From NCBI GenBank assembly GCA_039925965.1, contig JBDSXW010000003.1, forward strand, positions 1 to 64,000: a DNA stretch of 64,000 bases, in the 5' to 3' direction. Each line of letters opens with the position of its first letter. Within the stretch, counting starts at the first letter, position 1. This document shows, piece by piece, positions 1 to 8,704 of this stretch. Source of the DNA: JAZKFT01 sp039925965 (GTDB lineage: Bacteria > Bacteroidota > Bacteroidia > Chitinophagales > Chitinophagaceae). A program made the translations under genes and the position numbers. Below the pieces are notes generated by a model that saw only the letters and a program-made list of their open reading frames with translations, had not been told where the DNA came from and searched no databases.

Positions 1-269
1 CCCCCTGTGTACTACAAACCAAATTCAAAAGCAAAACCCTTTACCAGCAACGATTGTAACTCAAATAGCATCAGAAAATCATGAAAAATAACCGAAAATT
101 GACTGTTTTGCTGCAACTTGGGTTAAAATGGCCGAATTGGGTTTATCTCTTCGGTCAAAAGACTGTATCTGATATACAAAAGTGAGAAAAAAAAGGTCCT
201 GCAGCAAGCAAATAGAAAGCATGGCCGGGTTCGTTTAAGCAGATGGCGGGCTTCACCCCCCCCAAAGGC

Positions 270-656
270 CTAAATAAGCGCTATACATTCTATTGAAATC
301 ATTATCCCGGCTGGAAAGGGCATCACCTGCGGCGTGCTCCTGGCCGGCGCATTTTCCGGGAAGAACTCACCGTACACTTTGTTTAGAATGGAGAAATCAT
401 TCCCGGTTACCATGAATACGGTGGTCTTTACTATTTTACCCAAACCGCTACCCGCTTCTTCCAGAATAATTTTGATATTGAGCAGGGATTGCCTGGCTTG
501 TTCTTCGAAGCTTTCACTCAGCCGCCCGGTTGCAGGATGGATACCTGTCGTTCCTGACAGAAACACGAAATTCCCGGCGATCACCGCCTGTGGGAATATT
601 TCAGTCATACGGGGTACTTTTAACGTATTGAAATTTTTCCTGCTCTCCATGACCAT
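270..656 (-). CDS. RidA/YjgF family enamine/imine deaminase
   Basis: The 128-residue product has the length and pattern of the Rid family, small trimeric cytosolic proteins that hydrolyse reactive 2-aminoacrylate-type enamines and imines released by PLP enzymes. The family's substrate-binding arginine is seen at R106 in PARSTPQV, and the C-terminal acidic position is E123 in SIECIAL. The N-terminal SGTTGIHP and the EQARQSLLN helix also fit. ATG at 656 was chosen; an in-frame ATG two codons later is equally possible. The gene follows exonuclease III by 53 bp on the same strand and may be co-transcribed with it. Family assignment is firm; whether it is RidA proper or another Rid subgroup is open. 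Confidence 0.88.
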   Translation of the reverse strand: MVMESRKNFNTLKVPRMTEIFPQAVIAGNFVFLSGTTGIHPATGRLSESFEEQARQSLLNIKIILEEAGSGLGKIVKTTVFMVTGNDFSILNKVYGEFFPENAPARSTPQVMPFPAGIMISIECIALI

Positions 657-709
657 TGTTTTGAATGATATTGTATTTGAATGTAAAATGCTGTTCGGTC
701 GCAGTGGCG

Positions 710-1489
710 TTAATCATCTTCCAGAGTTATCCATACCGGGCCGTGGTCGCTGCTCTTCTCCCAGCCACGTACGTTACGGTTCACGCCGGCGCTCTGGAGG
801 CGCTTAGCCAGGTGCGGGCTCAGCAGGAAATGATCGATGCGCAGGCCTGCGTTGCGGCCGTAAGCATCGCGGAAATAGTCCCAAAAGGTGTAGATCACTT
901 CTTTCGGATACAACTTACGTAAAGCATCGGTCCAGCCTTGGTCTACCAGGTTTTTAAAAGCAGCCCGTACTTCGGGACGAAACAAGGCGTCATCCACCCA
1001 CCGCTCCGGTTTGTATACGTCCAGTTCGGTAGGCATCACATTGTAGTCCCCGGTAAGCACCACCGGGATATCCTCTTTGAGCAGTTCAGCAGCATGGGCT
1101 GTCAAACGATTGAACCATTTCAGCTTATAGTCCAGCTTCGGACCGGGTGCTGGGTTGCCGTTGGGCAGGTACAGACAACCAATCAGCATGCCGTTGATAA
1201 TAGCTTCGATATAGCGGCTCTGGAGGTCTTCCTCATCGCCGGGGAGTGTTCGTCTCACCTCTTTGATTTCGAGGTGCTGTAATGCCAGGATGGCAACACC
1301 ATTCCAGCTTTTTTGACCATTCCAGATCGCGTGATAACCTGCGTTCAGGATAGCTGTCTCAGGAAATTTTTCCTGAGGTGCCTTTAATTCCTGCAGGCAC
1401 ACCACATCGGGTTCGGTTTCTTCCAGCCAGCGAAGCAATACCGGCAGGCGGCCATTAACACCGTTCACGTTATAGGTCGCTATTTTCAT
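710..1489 (-). CDS. xth: Exodeoxyribonuclease III (AP endonuclease, EEP family)
   Basis: This 259-residue protein is full length for ExoIII, the Mg-dependent 3'-5' exonuclease and AP endonuclease of base excision repair. Visible active-site blocks are YNVNGVNGR (N8), LQELK (E34), TGDYNV (D148, N150), RIDH (D219, H220) and SDHGP (D248, H249), all in family order. The ATG at 1489 gives the standard MKIATYNVNG start. RidA lies 53 bp downstream; the 240 bp upstream hold only low-complexity spacer. No oddities were seen. Confidence 0.95.
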   Translation of the reverse strand: MKIATYNVNGVNGRLPVLLRWLEETEPDVVCLQELKAPQEKFPETAILNAGYHAIWNGQKSWNGVAILALQHLEIKEVRRTLPGDEEDLQSRYIEAIINGMLIGCLYLPNGNPAPGPKLDYKLKWFNRLTAHAAELLKEDIPVVLTGDYNVMPTELDVYKPERWVDDALFRPEVRAAFKNLVDQGWTDALRKLYPKEVIYTFWDYFRDAYGRNAGLRIDHFLLSPHLAKRLQSAGVNRNVRGWEKSSDHGPVWITLEDD

Positions 1490-1505
1490 ATCGGGTAAAA
1501 GATAA

Positions 1506-1523
1506 AAGGTTCAAGGTTCAGGG
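1506..1523. repeat. AAGGTTCAAGGTTCAGGG word-like spacer repeat
   Basis: The spacer upstream of xth contains a tandem of the word AAGGTTC. Related words recur in other spacers of this window, near 1570, 11431-11458, 36256 and 56801-56820. They never lie inside recognised genes. They look like a dispersed low-complexity element of the genome; function is unknown. Confidence 0.5.
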
Positions 1524-1727
1524 TTTCCGGCATGGCGAACGAGGTCCAGGAACCAGTGTTCGAAGTTTAGGTTCAGAAATCGAGATCAATAATTCGGAAA
1601 AGATCTGCAAACCTGAAGAAAAATTCATTTCGTCAGTTCTTGAATCTTGAATGCCGGACGTTGATCCCCGAAACTTCCCTTCACTCAATCCGCGTTACAA
1701 TCAAATGGTTTACGAAACTAATTGTTT

Positions 1728-2087
1728 TTATATGGCATGCAACAAGGCTCGGGTCAGTTCGCTTTCAGCATCGCCGGTATTCAATGTCGTAGCCGGTTCA
1801 AACAGCATCACCGACACTTCATCGGTAGCCACCGGGCGGTGCTCTACGCCCCTGGGCACGATGAGGAATTCACCTTCTGCTAGCTCCACATTGCGGTCCC
1901 GGAATTCCATGCTAAACCGTCCTTTCACCACATAAAACATTTCGTCTTCCGCATCATGTTTGTGCCAAACGAACTCGCCCTGAAACTTTACCAGCTTTAC
2001 CAGCTGGCCATTTAGCGCCCCTACGATCCTCGGATTCCAATGGTCTTCAAACAGCGAGAGCTTTTCTTTAATATTTACCTTGTTCAT
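1728..2087 (-). CDS. Small cupin-fold protein
   Basis: From the ATG at 2087 the protein has 119 residues and forms a single cupin barrel. Motif 1 is WHKHDAEDEMFYVVKGRF (H42, H44, E49) and motif 2 is IVPRGVEHRP (H83), so the usual 3-His/1-Glu metal site is complete. An open frame extends upstream to 2222, but its first 45 residues are unlike any cupin and the family start matches MNKVNIKEKL. Such stand-alone cupins (mannose-6-phosphate isomerase-like) bind metals or small metabolites; the substrate cannot be told from sequence. It is flanked by noncoding DNA on both sides. Confidence 0.82.
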   Translation of the reverse strand: MNKVNIKEKLSLFEDHWNPRIVGALNGQLVKLVKFQGEFVWHKHDAEDEMFYVVKGRFSMEFRDRNVELAEGEFLIVPRGVEHRPVATDEVSVMLFEPATTLNTGDAESELTRALLHAI

Positions 2088-2285
2088 AGATGACATTTTT
2101 TTACAGGTGTAGCGTGACGACGTATTCAATGCTGTAGAATGGAGCCCCGAAATAATCGGTATTTGCAACGTTTGCCAACGTCGATGCCATGAAAAACTAC
2201 TGTTGGTAATCCAAAAAATCAATGTATACAGGCTGCATCAATTCTTTTCTTCACGGAGTGGTTGTGGCCGCGATCATCAATAAAT

Positions 2286-3014
2286 TTAGCCCACCACATT
2301 CAATCTTTCAAAACCTTTTTTGAAGTCTTCTTTTCCGATCTGCGCAACCTGTTCGCTAAACCCAAAAGTCAGTTCGTCCATTCCTGCTTCCAGTTGTTTA
2401 AAAACGGCTGCGATAAAATCGCTGACCGGTGGTGCAAAATCGTGGATCCCTTTGCCGCCCAGGTCCGTGTTCAGGGCTGGTGGTATTATCTCAATAACTT
2501 CGATATTCCTGGCTTTCAACAGGTGACGGAGCGATAGCGTAAAGGAGTGGAAAAATGCTTTGGTAGCGCTGTAGACCGGTGTTTTCGTAAGTGGCACGAA
2601 GGATAATCCCGATGTGACATTCATGATGGTATTGAGCGACGGCAGATCCTGGAAAAGGTGAATCAGGTGGATCGGCACTTCAATATTCGTGGTGATTTCT
2701 TGCTGTGCCCTTGTAAAAAAATCGCCATCCGAAACTGACATCCAGTTTTGGATACCGGCATTGTTGACCAGCACGTTCAGGTCGCTATGATTTGCAGCAA
2801 TCCATTGGTATAGGGTCTCCCTTTCGGCAGCGGTAGAAAGGTCAGCTACTTTGGTGATCAGGCCGGGAAACCGGACCGCAGCTGCTGCCAATGCGCTTTC
2901 GCGCCTGCCACAAATAATTACGGTATTGCCTTCTTTCATAAATCGCTCTGCCAGCGCCAGCCCTATTCCTGAAGCGCCACCGGTAATCAATATTTTGTTG
3001 TTGGATAAGTTCAT
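2286..3014 (-). CDS. Short-chain dehydrogenase/reductase, DltE-like
   Basis: The 242-residue protein is a classical SDR with the cofactor motif TGGASGIG (11-18), NNAG (84-87) and catalytic S135, Y148 and K152 (YSATK). The N-terminus MNLSNNKILITGG and the LNVLVNNAGIQNW segment resemble the DltE/YdfG-like group. The frame is open to 3062, but ATG at 3014 matches family starts. It is a cytosolic NAD(P)H-dependent oxidoreductase of unknown substrate. It stands alone; an 8-bp inverted repeat lies 90 bp upstream and could be a regulatory site. Confidence 0.88.
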   Translation of the reverse strand: MNLSNNKILITGGASGIGLALAERFMKEGNTVIICGRRESALAAAAVRFPGLITKVADLSTAAERETLYQWIAANHSDLNVLVNNAGIQNWMSVSDGDFFTRAQQEITTNIEVPIHLIHLFQDLPSLNTIMNVTSGLSFVPLTKTPVYSATKAFFHSFTLSLRHLLKARNIEVIEIIPPALNTDLGGKGIHDFAPPVSDFIAAVFKQLEAGMDELTFGFSEQVAQIGKEDFKKGFERLNVVG

Positions 3015-3437
3015 GTTGATTTTTTTAAATGGATATGATATTGAAATGGTTGCAGACCACATGCAGGAGGTTAATGACGAAGTGATAAAGTTAACTTCCT
3101 TTGTCGTTCAATTAACCTTTCGGGGCTTTTTCGTTGAACGATAATTACTAAATAACACTCGTCCAGCTACAAAATTGTATAGTGTTCCTGCATTGTAAAT
3201 TAACCTTACAACAATTCGATTAATTTAGTTGCTCAACCAGTTAGAATGACTTTGATTAGAAAGGCGAACGGAAAGGACGCTGTAGTGCTTTCCGAAATGG
3301 CAAAAAGCAGTTTTATAGCATCTCATGGCCATTGCATTACGTCGGCTTCGTGATATTAAAAACCCATTCTAATCCCAATCACGAGATGTTGCTAATTTCT
3401 GAATGAGGGTTGTTTGCTATGATTGCACCACCGCCTG
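3015..3437. other. Intergenic region with an inverted repeat
   Basis: No convincing coding sequence was found. A perfect 8-bp inverted repeat, TCGTTCAA (3104-3111) and TTGAACGA (3134-3141), is separated by 22 bp. It lies upstream of the SDR gene and is not followed by a T-run on either side, so an operator is more likely than a terminator. The rest is AT-rich spacer. Confidence 0.4.
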
Positions 3438-4877
3438 TCAATGCACCGAGAACAAAATATTCGGCCAATGATACCATACCGGTCCTGTTGTTTGAACGCC
3501 TTCCCAATAGGCCGCGGTTCCTAAAGATGGTCCATCGCCGTTGGAGTCACCCAAATAGCTGTCATCTGTATAAGAAGTAAAGACCACGCCGGGGCCATTG
3601 TAATTCTGAATCTGACCGACGCCAGTTGGTATGAACAGGGTAAAGCCCGGACTAGTATAGCGGGCAAACTTCAGCACGACACTGTCGCCCAGGACTAAAA
3701 CTTTACCGTTGTCGAACGGCCAGGAATTACTGCTCCACCCGCCCAGCACATAGGGAGCCTGTTTGTTGGTCCAGGTCATCGTGGTAGCCTGGTCTATATC
3801 GACGCAGTCTACATAAATGGCATTGTTCTGATTAAAACTGAACTGATTGCTGTTGTCAAAATTGGTGGCTACTCCTATCAGAACCGGGTGGCCTGAGTTG
3901 GAGAAAAAGAGATTATTGGTTGCCACTGAACTCTGTGGACAATGAGACATATCCAAAGTAGCACCGCGCTGATCCAGGGTGCCTGCGTTATATTCAAAAA
4001 TGGTATTGACGACGGAGTTATTGGCCCCCGAGCCCATATTTAATGCCCGCTCCTGGTTGACCGATGCATATCCTGCATACTGTATTGCGCCACCGAAAAT
4101 ACTGTTACCCGAACTGGTGCCAAATGAAATGTAAGCCCAATCACCTTTTTGTTTGGAAGCGGCTGAAGAAGTGAATACGGCATACTTAGAGGTAAGTTTC
4201 CCGGACGGATTAATGATCATTCCTTTTTGCAAATCGAAAGTGACGGTGGCACCCAGGATGGTAAGCGGCGCATTTACCGAAACAAATTTCGAGCAGTGAT
4301 AAGTATGACATTGATCCCAAACAGTAGGCGTATCAATGGAAGCACCCACCTCTACAACTTGCGGCACGCAACTGAGACCTATGTATTGGGAGTCGACTGC
4401 AATTCCACCCGGGCCGGTAGCAGTGAGCTTTACAATTGTATTTGCCAGGAATTGAATTTTTTGATAGAGATGTGTTGGGTTGATAGCGGTGGAAGTATTA
4501 TTGGCTCCGCTCGCCGTGTCGCCAAAATTCCATAAGTAACTGGTGGCGCGGACAGAAGTATTGGTAAAGGTTACCGTGGCAGGAACAACAAAAGGCCCAG
4601 TGAATGTAAAGCTTGCGAGCGGTGACGCAACACCCGAAACCAGCAGGTTGAAGCCTGAGTTAACGGTAACAAGATGCCCGTTTGTGTTCAGCGCCTTGCA
4701 GGTGGCATTGGTTGTTACCAGTATATTGTAGCTTAAAATAATATGGGTGGTATCTGTGGGAATGCTATTGTTACTCCAGACGGTTGGGTCACTCCATTGA
4801 CCAATCTTTACATTTGTTACCTGGCAAAAACTTATTTGAACGATAAGCAGCAAGCAGGAGGTAATAAATGCTTTCAC
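3438..4877 (-). CDS. Secreted protein with PKD domain
   Basis: The 479-residue product starts with a Sec signal peptide (residues 1-18, MKAFITSCLLLIVQISFCQ) and carries one PKD-type Ig-like domain at about 88-165, recognisable by SYLWNFGDTASG and the closing NPTHLYQ strand. The remaining 300 residues are rich in Asn, Thr, Ser and Gly with repetitive beta-strand character and no recognised enzyme motif. No type IX sorting domain is visible at the C-terminus, so it is probably periplasmic or secreted by another route. Function is unknown. It is monocistronic, 133 bp downstream of the metallo-beta-lactamase gene. Confidence 0.8.
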   Translation of the reverse strand: MKAFITSCLLLIVQISFCQVTNVKIGQWSDPTVWSNNSIPTDTTHIILSYNILVTTNATCKALNTNGHLVTVNSGFNLLVSGVASPLASFTFTGPFVVPATVTFTNTSVRATSYLWNFGDTASGANNTSTAINPTHLYQKIQFLANTIVKLTATGPGGIAVDSQYIGLSCVPQVVEVGASIDTPTVWDQCHTYHCSKFVSVNAPLTILGATVTFDLQKGMIINPSGKLTSKYAVFTSSAASKQKGDWAYISFGTSSGNSIFGGAIQYAGYASVNQERALNMGSGANNSVVNTIFEYNAGTLDQRGATLDMSHCPQSSVATNNLFFSNSGHPVLIGVATNFDNSNQFSFNQNNAIYVDCVDIDQATTMTWTNKQAPYVLGGWSSNSWPFDNGKVLVLGDSVVLKFARYTSPGFTLFIPTGVGQIQNYNGPGVVFTSYTDDSYLGDSNGDGPSLGTAAYWEGVQTTGPVWYHWPNILFSVH

Positions 4878-5010
4878 TGTCTGAAGATAAACACTATTTT
4901 CCCGTTTTAAGTGACTTTATTTTTAGTCAATGGCTGCTTTAAAGGCCCGTTGATCGCTGTTCCCGGGCGGAGATGTCGTAACACTTCGCTGTGCTTTTAC
5001 GAGTAGCTTC

Positions 5011-5742
5011 CTATCGGTGGGCTTTCAGCAATTGGAGCGTGTGATCAATTGATTTTGTACTTGCCCATGAACCATGCCCGACAATGATAAATTTCGGATG
5101 GGGGAACCTGGCCTGGATGCGCTTCAGCGTTACCGGATATGCGGCCAGGTCAGCTTCTCCGGTATAACCGAGGTCTTCCGAATCAACGCTTTTTACCAGG
5201 CAGCCGCCATAGAGTATTTTCTGCTTGGCGAACCAGATCACGATATTGTCGACGGTATGGCCGCCACCGCCGTAGTAGGTTTCAAATTGATACTGCCCGA
5301 CTGAAAACAAAGTGTCTTTTGTCATAAGGTACTCCGCTCTTTTCTCGCCTTTTTCTTTGGATATGGCATCTGTCTTTGTAGTGGTAAATGTTTTTACGCC
5401 TCGCTCTTTTAGAAAATCAAGTCCGGCGGTTTTATCTGCATGAGAATGCGTGGCGATACAGACGACCACGTCTTTATGGTGCTTTGCCTGTATGCTGTCG
5501 AGTAAAGGTTGGAACTGTGTCGTGTCCCAGGGTGAATCAAACATCACCGCACCACTATCGGTAAGCAAATACATGCCATTGGCAGGGGTGCGGCCCCCTT
5601 TATATACGTTGTAGGTGGTGAACACATAGAAATCGCCGGAAAGGTGCGAGATCTCAAGTTTGGGTGGCCCCACCTGGGCAAAGCTGCACGTACCCAAACA
5701 GGAGGAAATAGCAAAAAGAAAAACCTGGAAAAATCGTTTCAT
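5011..5742 (-). CDS. bla: Subclass B1 metallo-beta-lactamase
   Basis: This is a 243-residue periplasmic zinc beta-lactamase. All B1 zinc ligands are visible: H-x-H-x-D in THSHADK and H162 in GGGHTVDN, then C181 in YGGCLVKS and H223 in VGHGSW (numbering from ATG 5742). K184 in GGCLVKS is the substrate-carboxylate-binding lysine typical of B1. A signal peptide with cleavage near SFAQ precedes the fold; ISSC could alternatively be a weak lipobox. A second in-frame ATG four codons upstream (5754) was rejected in favour of the MKRFFQ signal-peptide start. It resembles chromosomal enzymes of flavobacteria and sphingobacteria (BlaB/IND/PEDO type). It is expected to hydrolyse carbapenems, which is inferred from the family. 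It is not linked to any mobile element. Confidence 0.92.
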   Translation of the reverse strand: MKRFFQVFLFAISSCLGTCSFAQVGPPKLEISHLSGDFYVFTTYNVYKGGRTPANGMYLLTDSGAVMFDSPWDTTQFQPLLDSIQAKHHKDVVVCIATHSHADKTAGLDFLKERGVKTFTTTKTDAISKEKGEKRAEYLMTKDTLFSVGQYQFETYYGGGGHTVDNIVIWFAKQKILYGGCLVKSVDSEDLGYTGEADLAAYPVTLKRIQARFPHPKFIIVGHGSWASTKSIDHTLQLLKAHR

Positions 5743-5754
5743 AATGATGCACAT

Positions 5755-6103
5755 AGTGATGCGGGTGCGAATGTAAGGCCCGTTACCATTACGCTCCGTG
5801 ATTTTCCCAAATACAAAGTTACATTGTCAGATATTATCAAGTTTAAAAGCAACCAAAAAACCTAAGTTCCTTTTATTAACTGTTACACGCATCGATCCAA
5901 TGCTTCCAGATCCACTCCATGATTCCGAAACCAGTAAATTTTTTTTCGAGTGGTGTGATACTAAGTGCCGGCAATAATTAGCTACAGGTGTCGGTATATA
6001 TGAAAAAATTGGGGCAATTGATAAGGCCGGGTATTGCGTCGTAAGGCATAAACAACTGAATTTGTATTGATTTACTTTCAGGTGTCCTTATTTCATTTAG
6101 CAA
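5755..6103. other. Intergenic region, no feature seen
   Basis: This AT-rich stretch separates the metallo-beta-lactamase gene from the decayed peptidase. No coding frame, RNA gene or clear hairpin was found. Confidence 0.5.
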
Positions 6104-6408
6104 CTAGGTAAATGATTTACCAAATGACTCAATGATCGTTTCACAGTTTTGCCCTTTGCCGGCTATAGTTTTTGCTTTCTGCGCCACCAGGTGTCTAAAT
6201 TTCATATTTTTTATCACATCACTATTGAGAACAAATGGGTATATGTCTTGTAATCCCGTACTACTGTTTAAACTGTTCATTGCGACAATGACTGGCAGCC
6301 AGATGTGGCGGATGGTATCGAAATCTTTGATGGAGTGGGGATCCCTGCTAACGTCGGCATGCAACCTTTGGGTGGTCGTGTTGGTGGCATGAACACTGAG
6401 GCCAAACT
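6104..6408 (-). pseudogene. C-terminal remnant of a putative zinc-binding metallopeptidase (Peptidase_Mx)
   Basis: About 100 codons are open, bounded upstream by a TAG at about 6410 with no start codon beyond it that makes sense. The segment reads FGLSVH, then LHADVSRDPHSIKDFDTI, IWLPVIVAMNSLNSS and DIYPFVLNSDVIKNMKF. This matches the C-terminal part of PF15887-type proteins, whose usual text is DFD..I..WLPL.YALNSLNRSMG..D.YPFVLSP.VI.KL.F. The N-terminal two thirds, including the zinc-binding region, are missing, so it cannot be active. Identification rests on remembered family text; the fragment itself is clear. Confidence 0.6.
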
Positions 6409-6466
6409 AATACGCCGTCCTAATGTATCAATACCATGCAGGTAGTGCGCCCAGGTTTCAGCCCGG

Positions 6467-8245
6467 TCATTTCTTACTCAGATCGCTTTTAATATATTGT
6501 TGCTGACCTGGCATTTCCAGTTGTTTCAACCTGATTTCAAGTGCTGCTATGTTTGATGATTGTTGTTTCAACTCTTTTATCTCGTTATTCATAGCGGTGA
6601 TATTTTTTTGCAGCTCTTCATTTTGTTTTAGCGATATATCATTTTTCATTTTTAGTTCCTGCACTGCCTTTACTAATAATGGTGTAAGCTTACTATAATC
6701 TATCTGCCATGGGTTTTTATTTGCATCAATACCGCCAACAGTTACCGCCTGCGGAAAAATAGCATACAATTGTTGGGCAATAAATCCGGTTTGTAATACC
6801 TGATGCTCATCGTTCTTATATTTATAATCTGCCACATCGATCTTCATCAATTGCTGCAATCCAAATTGACTGATATGAATATCCTTCTTCAACCGTTTAT
6901 CAGAAGTTGTATTATAAGATACGCCACCACTCCCATTACCTGCAATAGACCCTTGCGTTCCACTTGCGCCGCTCATTAAAACATATTCATCTATTGCGGT
7001 CATGTTTCGTCCAGGAGCAAGAGCTATCATGCCATTAATATCCGTTGCATTACCACCGGTTATTGTAAGCGGTGCTGCGTCTGTACCTGCAGTTATCGAT
7101 AATTTGTGCGTAGGATTGTTATTGCCTATTCCAAGATTGCCACCTGCACTCAAACGCATAACTTCTGTGGTGGCGCTAAAGAAAATTGTGTTTTGAGAAC
7201 GGACTGCAATGTCTCTCCAGAAAGTATTTGGTGATAATGATGAAATATAACCCGTATTGGTAGCAGTTGAATAGCTTAATCCAATACCGCCTGCATTTCC
7301 TTCCTGCCCTACAACAAGCTGTCCGGTACTCCACGATGATACACTTCCATCAGAACTGTTGGTAACAACATGCAGTCTGCCGAGCGGATTATTTGAACTA
7401 ATTCCTACCGTTCCATCTGATAATATTTTTATAGCAGCGGGCTGACTTGGGTCGGTAAATAATTTATAGCCGCCACCAAACCGCATCATCATTTGGTTGT
7501 CGGCGTCATTGACAATGGTGGAGAATGGCGTAAAATCGCCGAAGACGAAACATCCTGTTTTCGATCCGGTATTAACATTATTTCCCATGGCTATGGAATG
7601 GTTGCCAGAAGTTACCTGGTAGCCTATTGCAATAGCATTATTGTTTGTTGCATTGCACGATTGTCCTATGGCAACAGAAGTATACCCACTTGCAACTGAA
7701 CTTTGCCCCATAACAGTAGCATAGTCACCACTTGCAGTTGTTGACTGACCCATAGCAGTTGATCCAACTCCACTTGCCGTTGTATTACTTCCCATGGCAG
7801 TGGAAAATAGTGCATTTGCAGTTGTACTATTTCCAATTGCAGTGGAACTAAAAAAACTGGCAATGGTTCCCAAACCCATCGCCGTGGAAAAATCTCCCGT
7901 GGCCGAGGTGCCACCTCCTATAGCGACTGATGCGTTGCCACTGGCAATCGTATTGGAACCAAGAGCAATTGAATAGTTACCAATATTTACATCGTTCCAT
8001 TGAGATCCATCTACATAACCTGCTCTAATTGCAGCTTTACCTGCGTACCACATCATACGCCTGCCGGCACCAGACATAGGAATGTACGGTGAGGCGGAAG
8101 CAATGCCCGTAGCAGAAAACAAAACACTGCTATCCGTAACATGCAATCTTGCAAGCGGATTGGGGGTGCCGATGCCTACGTTGCCTACTTGCGCATTTAT
8201 GAAAAGATGAAAACTACAACAGAGAAAACAAAAAATGTATTTCAT
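6467..8245 (-). CDS. Surface protein with YadA-type head repeats and C-terminal S74 chaperone domain
   Basis: The 592-residue protein has a signal peptide (residues 1-18) and an NVGIGTPNPLARLHV motif common at the start of Bacteroidota tail-fibre-like proteins. A run of about ten 14-residue head repeats of the form STAMGxxTTASG follows at residues 95-225. Near residue 450 lies a Peptidase_S74 intramolecular chaperone domain (TSDKRLKKDI, then TGFIAQQL), and residues 530-575 form a heptad-rich coiled coil. S74 domains cut themselves off after trimerisation by a Ser/Lys dyad in SDxRxK. This suggests a trimeric extracellular fibre or adhesin. The repeats are also visible at DNA level. No partner genes are nearby. 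Confidence 0.85.
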   Translation of the reverse strand: MKYIFCFLCCSFHLFINAQVGNVGIGTPNPLARLHVTDSSVLFSATGIASASPYIPMSGAGRRMMWYAGKAAIRAGYVDGSQWNDVNIGNYSIALGSNTIASGNASVAIGGGTSATGDFSTAMGLGTIASFFSSTAIGNSTTANALFSTAMGSNTTASGVGSTAMGQSTTASGDYATVMGQSSVASGYTSVAIGQSCNATNNNAIAIGYQVTSGNHSIAMGNNVNTGSKTGCFVFGDFTPFSTIVNDADNQMMMRFGGGYKLFTDPSQPAAIKILSDGTVGISSNNPLGRLHVVTNSSDGSVSSWSTGQLVVGQEGNAGGIGLSYSTATNTGYISSLSPNTFWRDIAVRSQNTIFFSATTEVMRLSAGGNLGIGNNNPTHKLSITAGTDAAPLTITGGNATDINGMIALAPGRNMTAIDEYVLMSGASGTQGSIAGNGSGGVSYNTTSDKRLKKDIHISQFGLQQLMKIDVADYKYKNDEHQVLQTGFIAQQLYAIFPQAVTVGGIDANKNPWQIDYSKLTPLLVKAVQELKMKNDISLKQNEELQKNITAMNNEIKELKQQSSNIAALEIRLKQLEMPGQQQYIKSDLSKK

Positions 8246-8704
8246 AAAATGTTTTTTGTTATGATGAATAAAATGATAAGTAAATATTGTAACTATTTTT
8301 ATATAAAAGTGAAGGATGCAGTATGAAAATTCATAAGTAAGTTACCATATTTACCTAACTATTTCCATTCGTGTCTGTTTTGCGTTGGGTTAGCCTAACA
8401 GGACACTGCGCATATATAATCACCACACTGTTGCGCCATACACAAGCGTTGGCAAGTTTGATACTTCACAAGTCGGTCTTGCGAATTAATAATTCCCCCA
8501 TTATGCCGCTGTTGGATGTTTTTACCGATAGCCAATTGGTGGCTACAGATTATAAACCACCCGCGGTATGAATGTAATCTAATGGATTTAATAACAAGAA
8601 GATTTGCGGCTTATGGAAATGTAAAAGATACAGTGGCTTTAAGAGCAACCGCTACACATTAGGATGAAGTGCTTAACGCAAATGATTGTAAAATAACCAA
8701 AACC
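8246..8704. other. Intergenic region, no feature seen
   Basis: This 460-bp AT-rich spacer lies between the start of the surface-protein gene and the end of ftsK. Only short frames without codon-like composition were found, and no tRNA or terminator of the stem plus T-run type. Confidence 0.45.

Noticed and set aside
7666..7976. Frames over the repeat region of the S74 surface protein
   Set aside because: They are shadow frames created by the 42-bp head repeats, not genes and not a CRISPR array.
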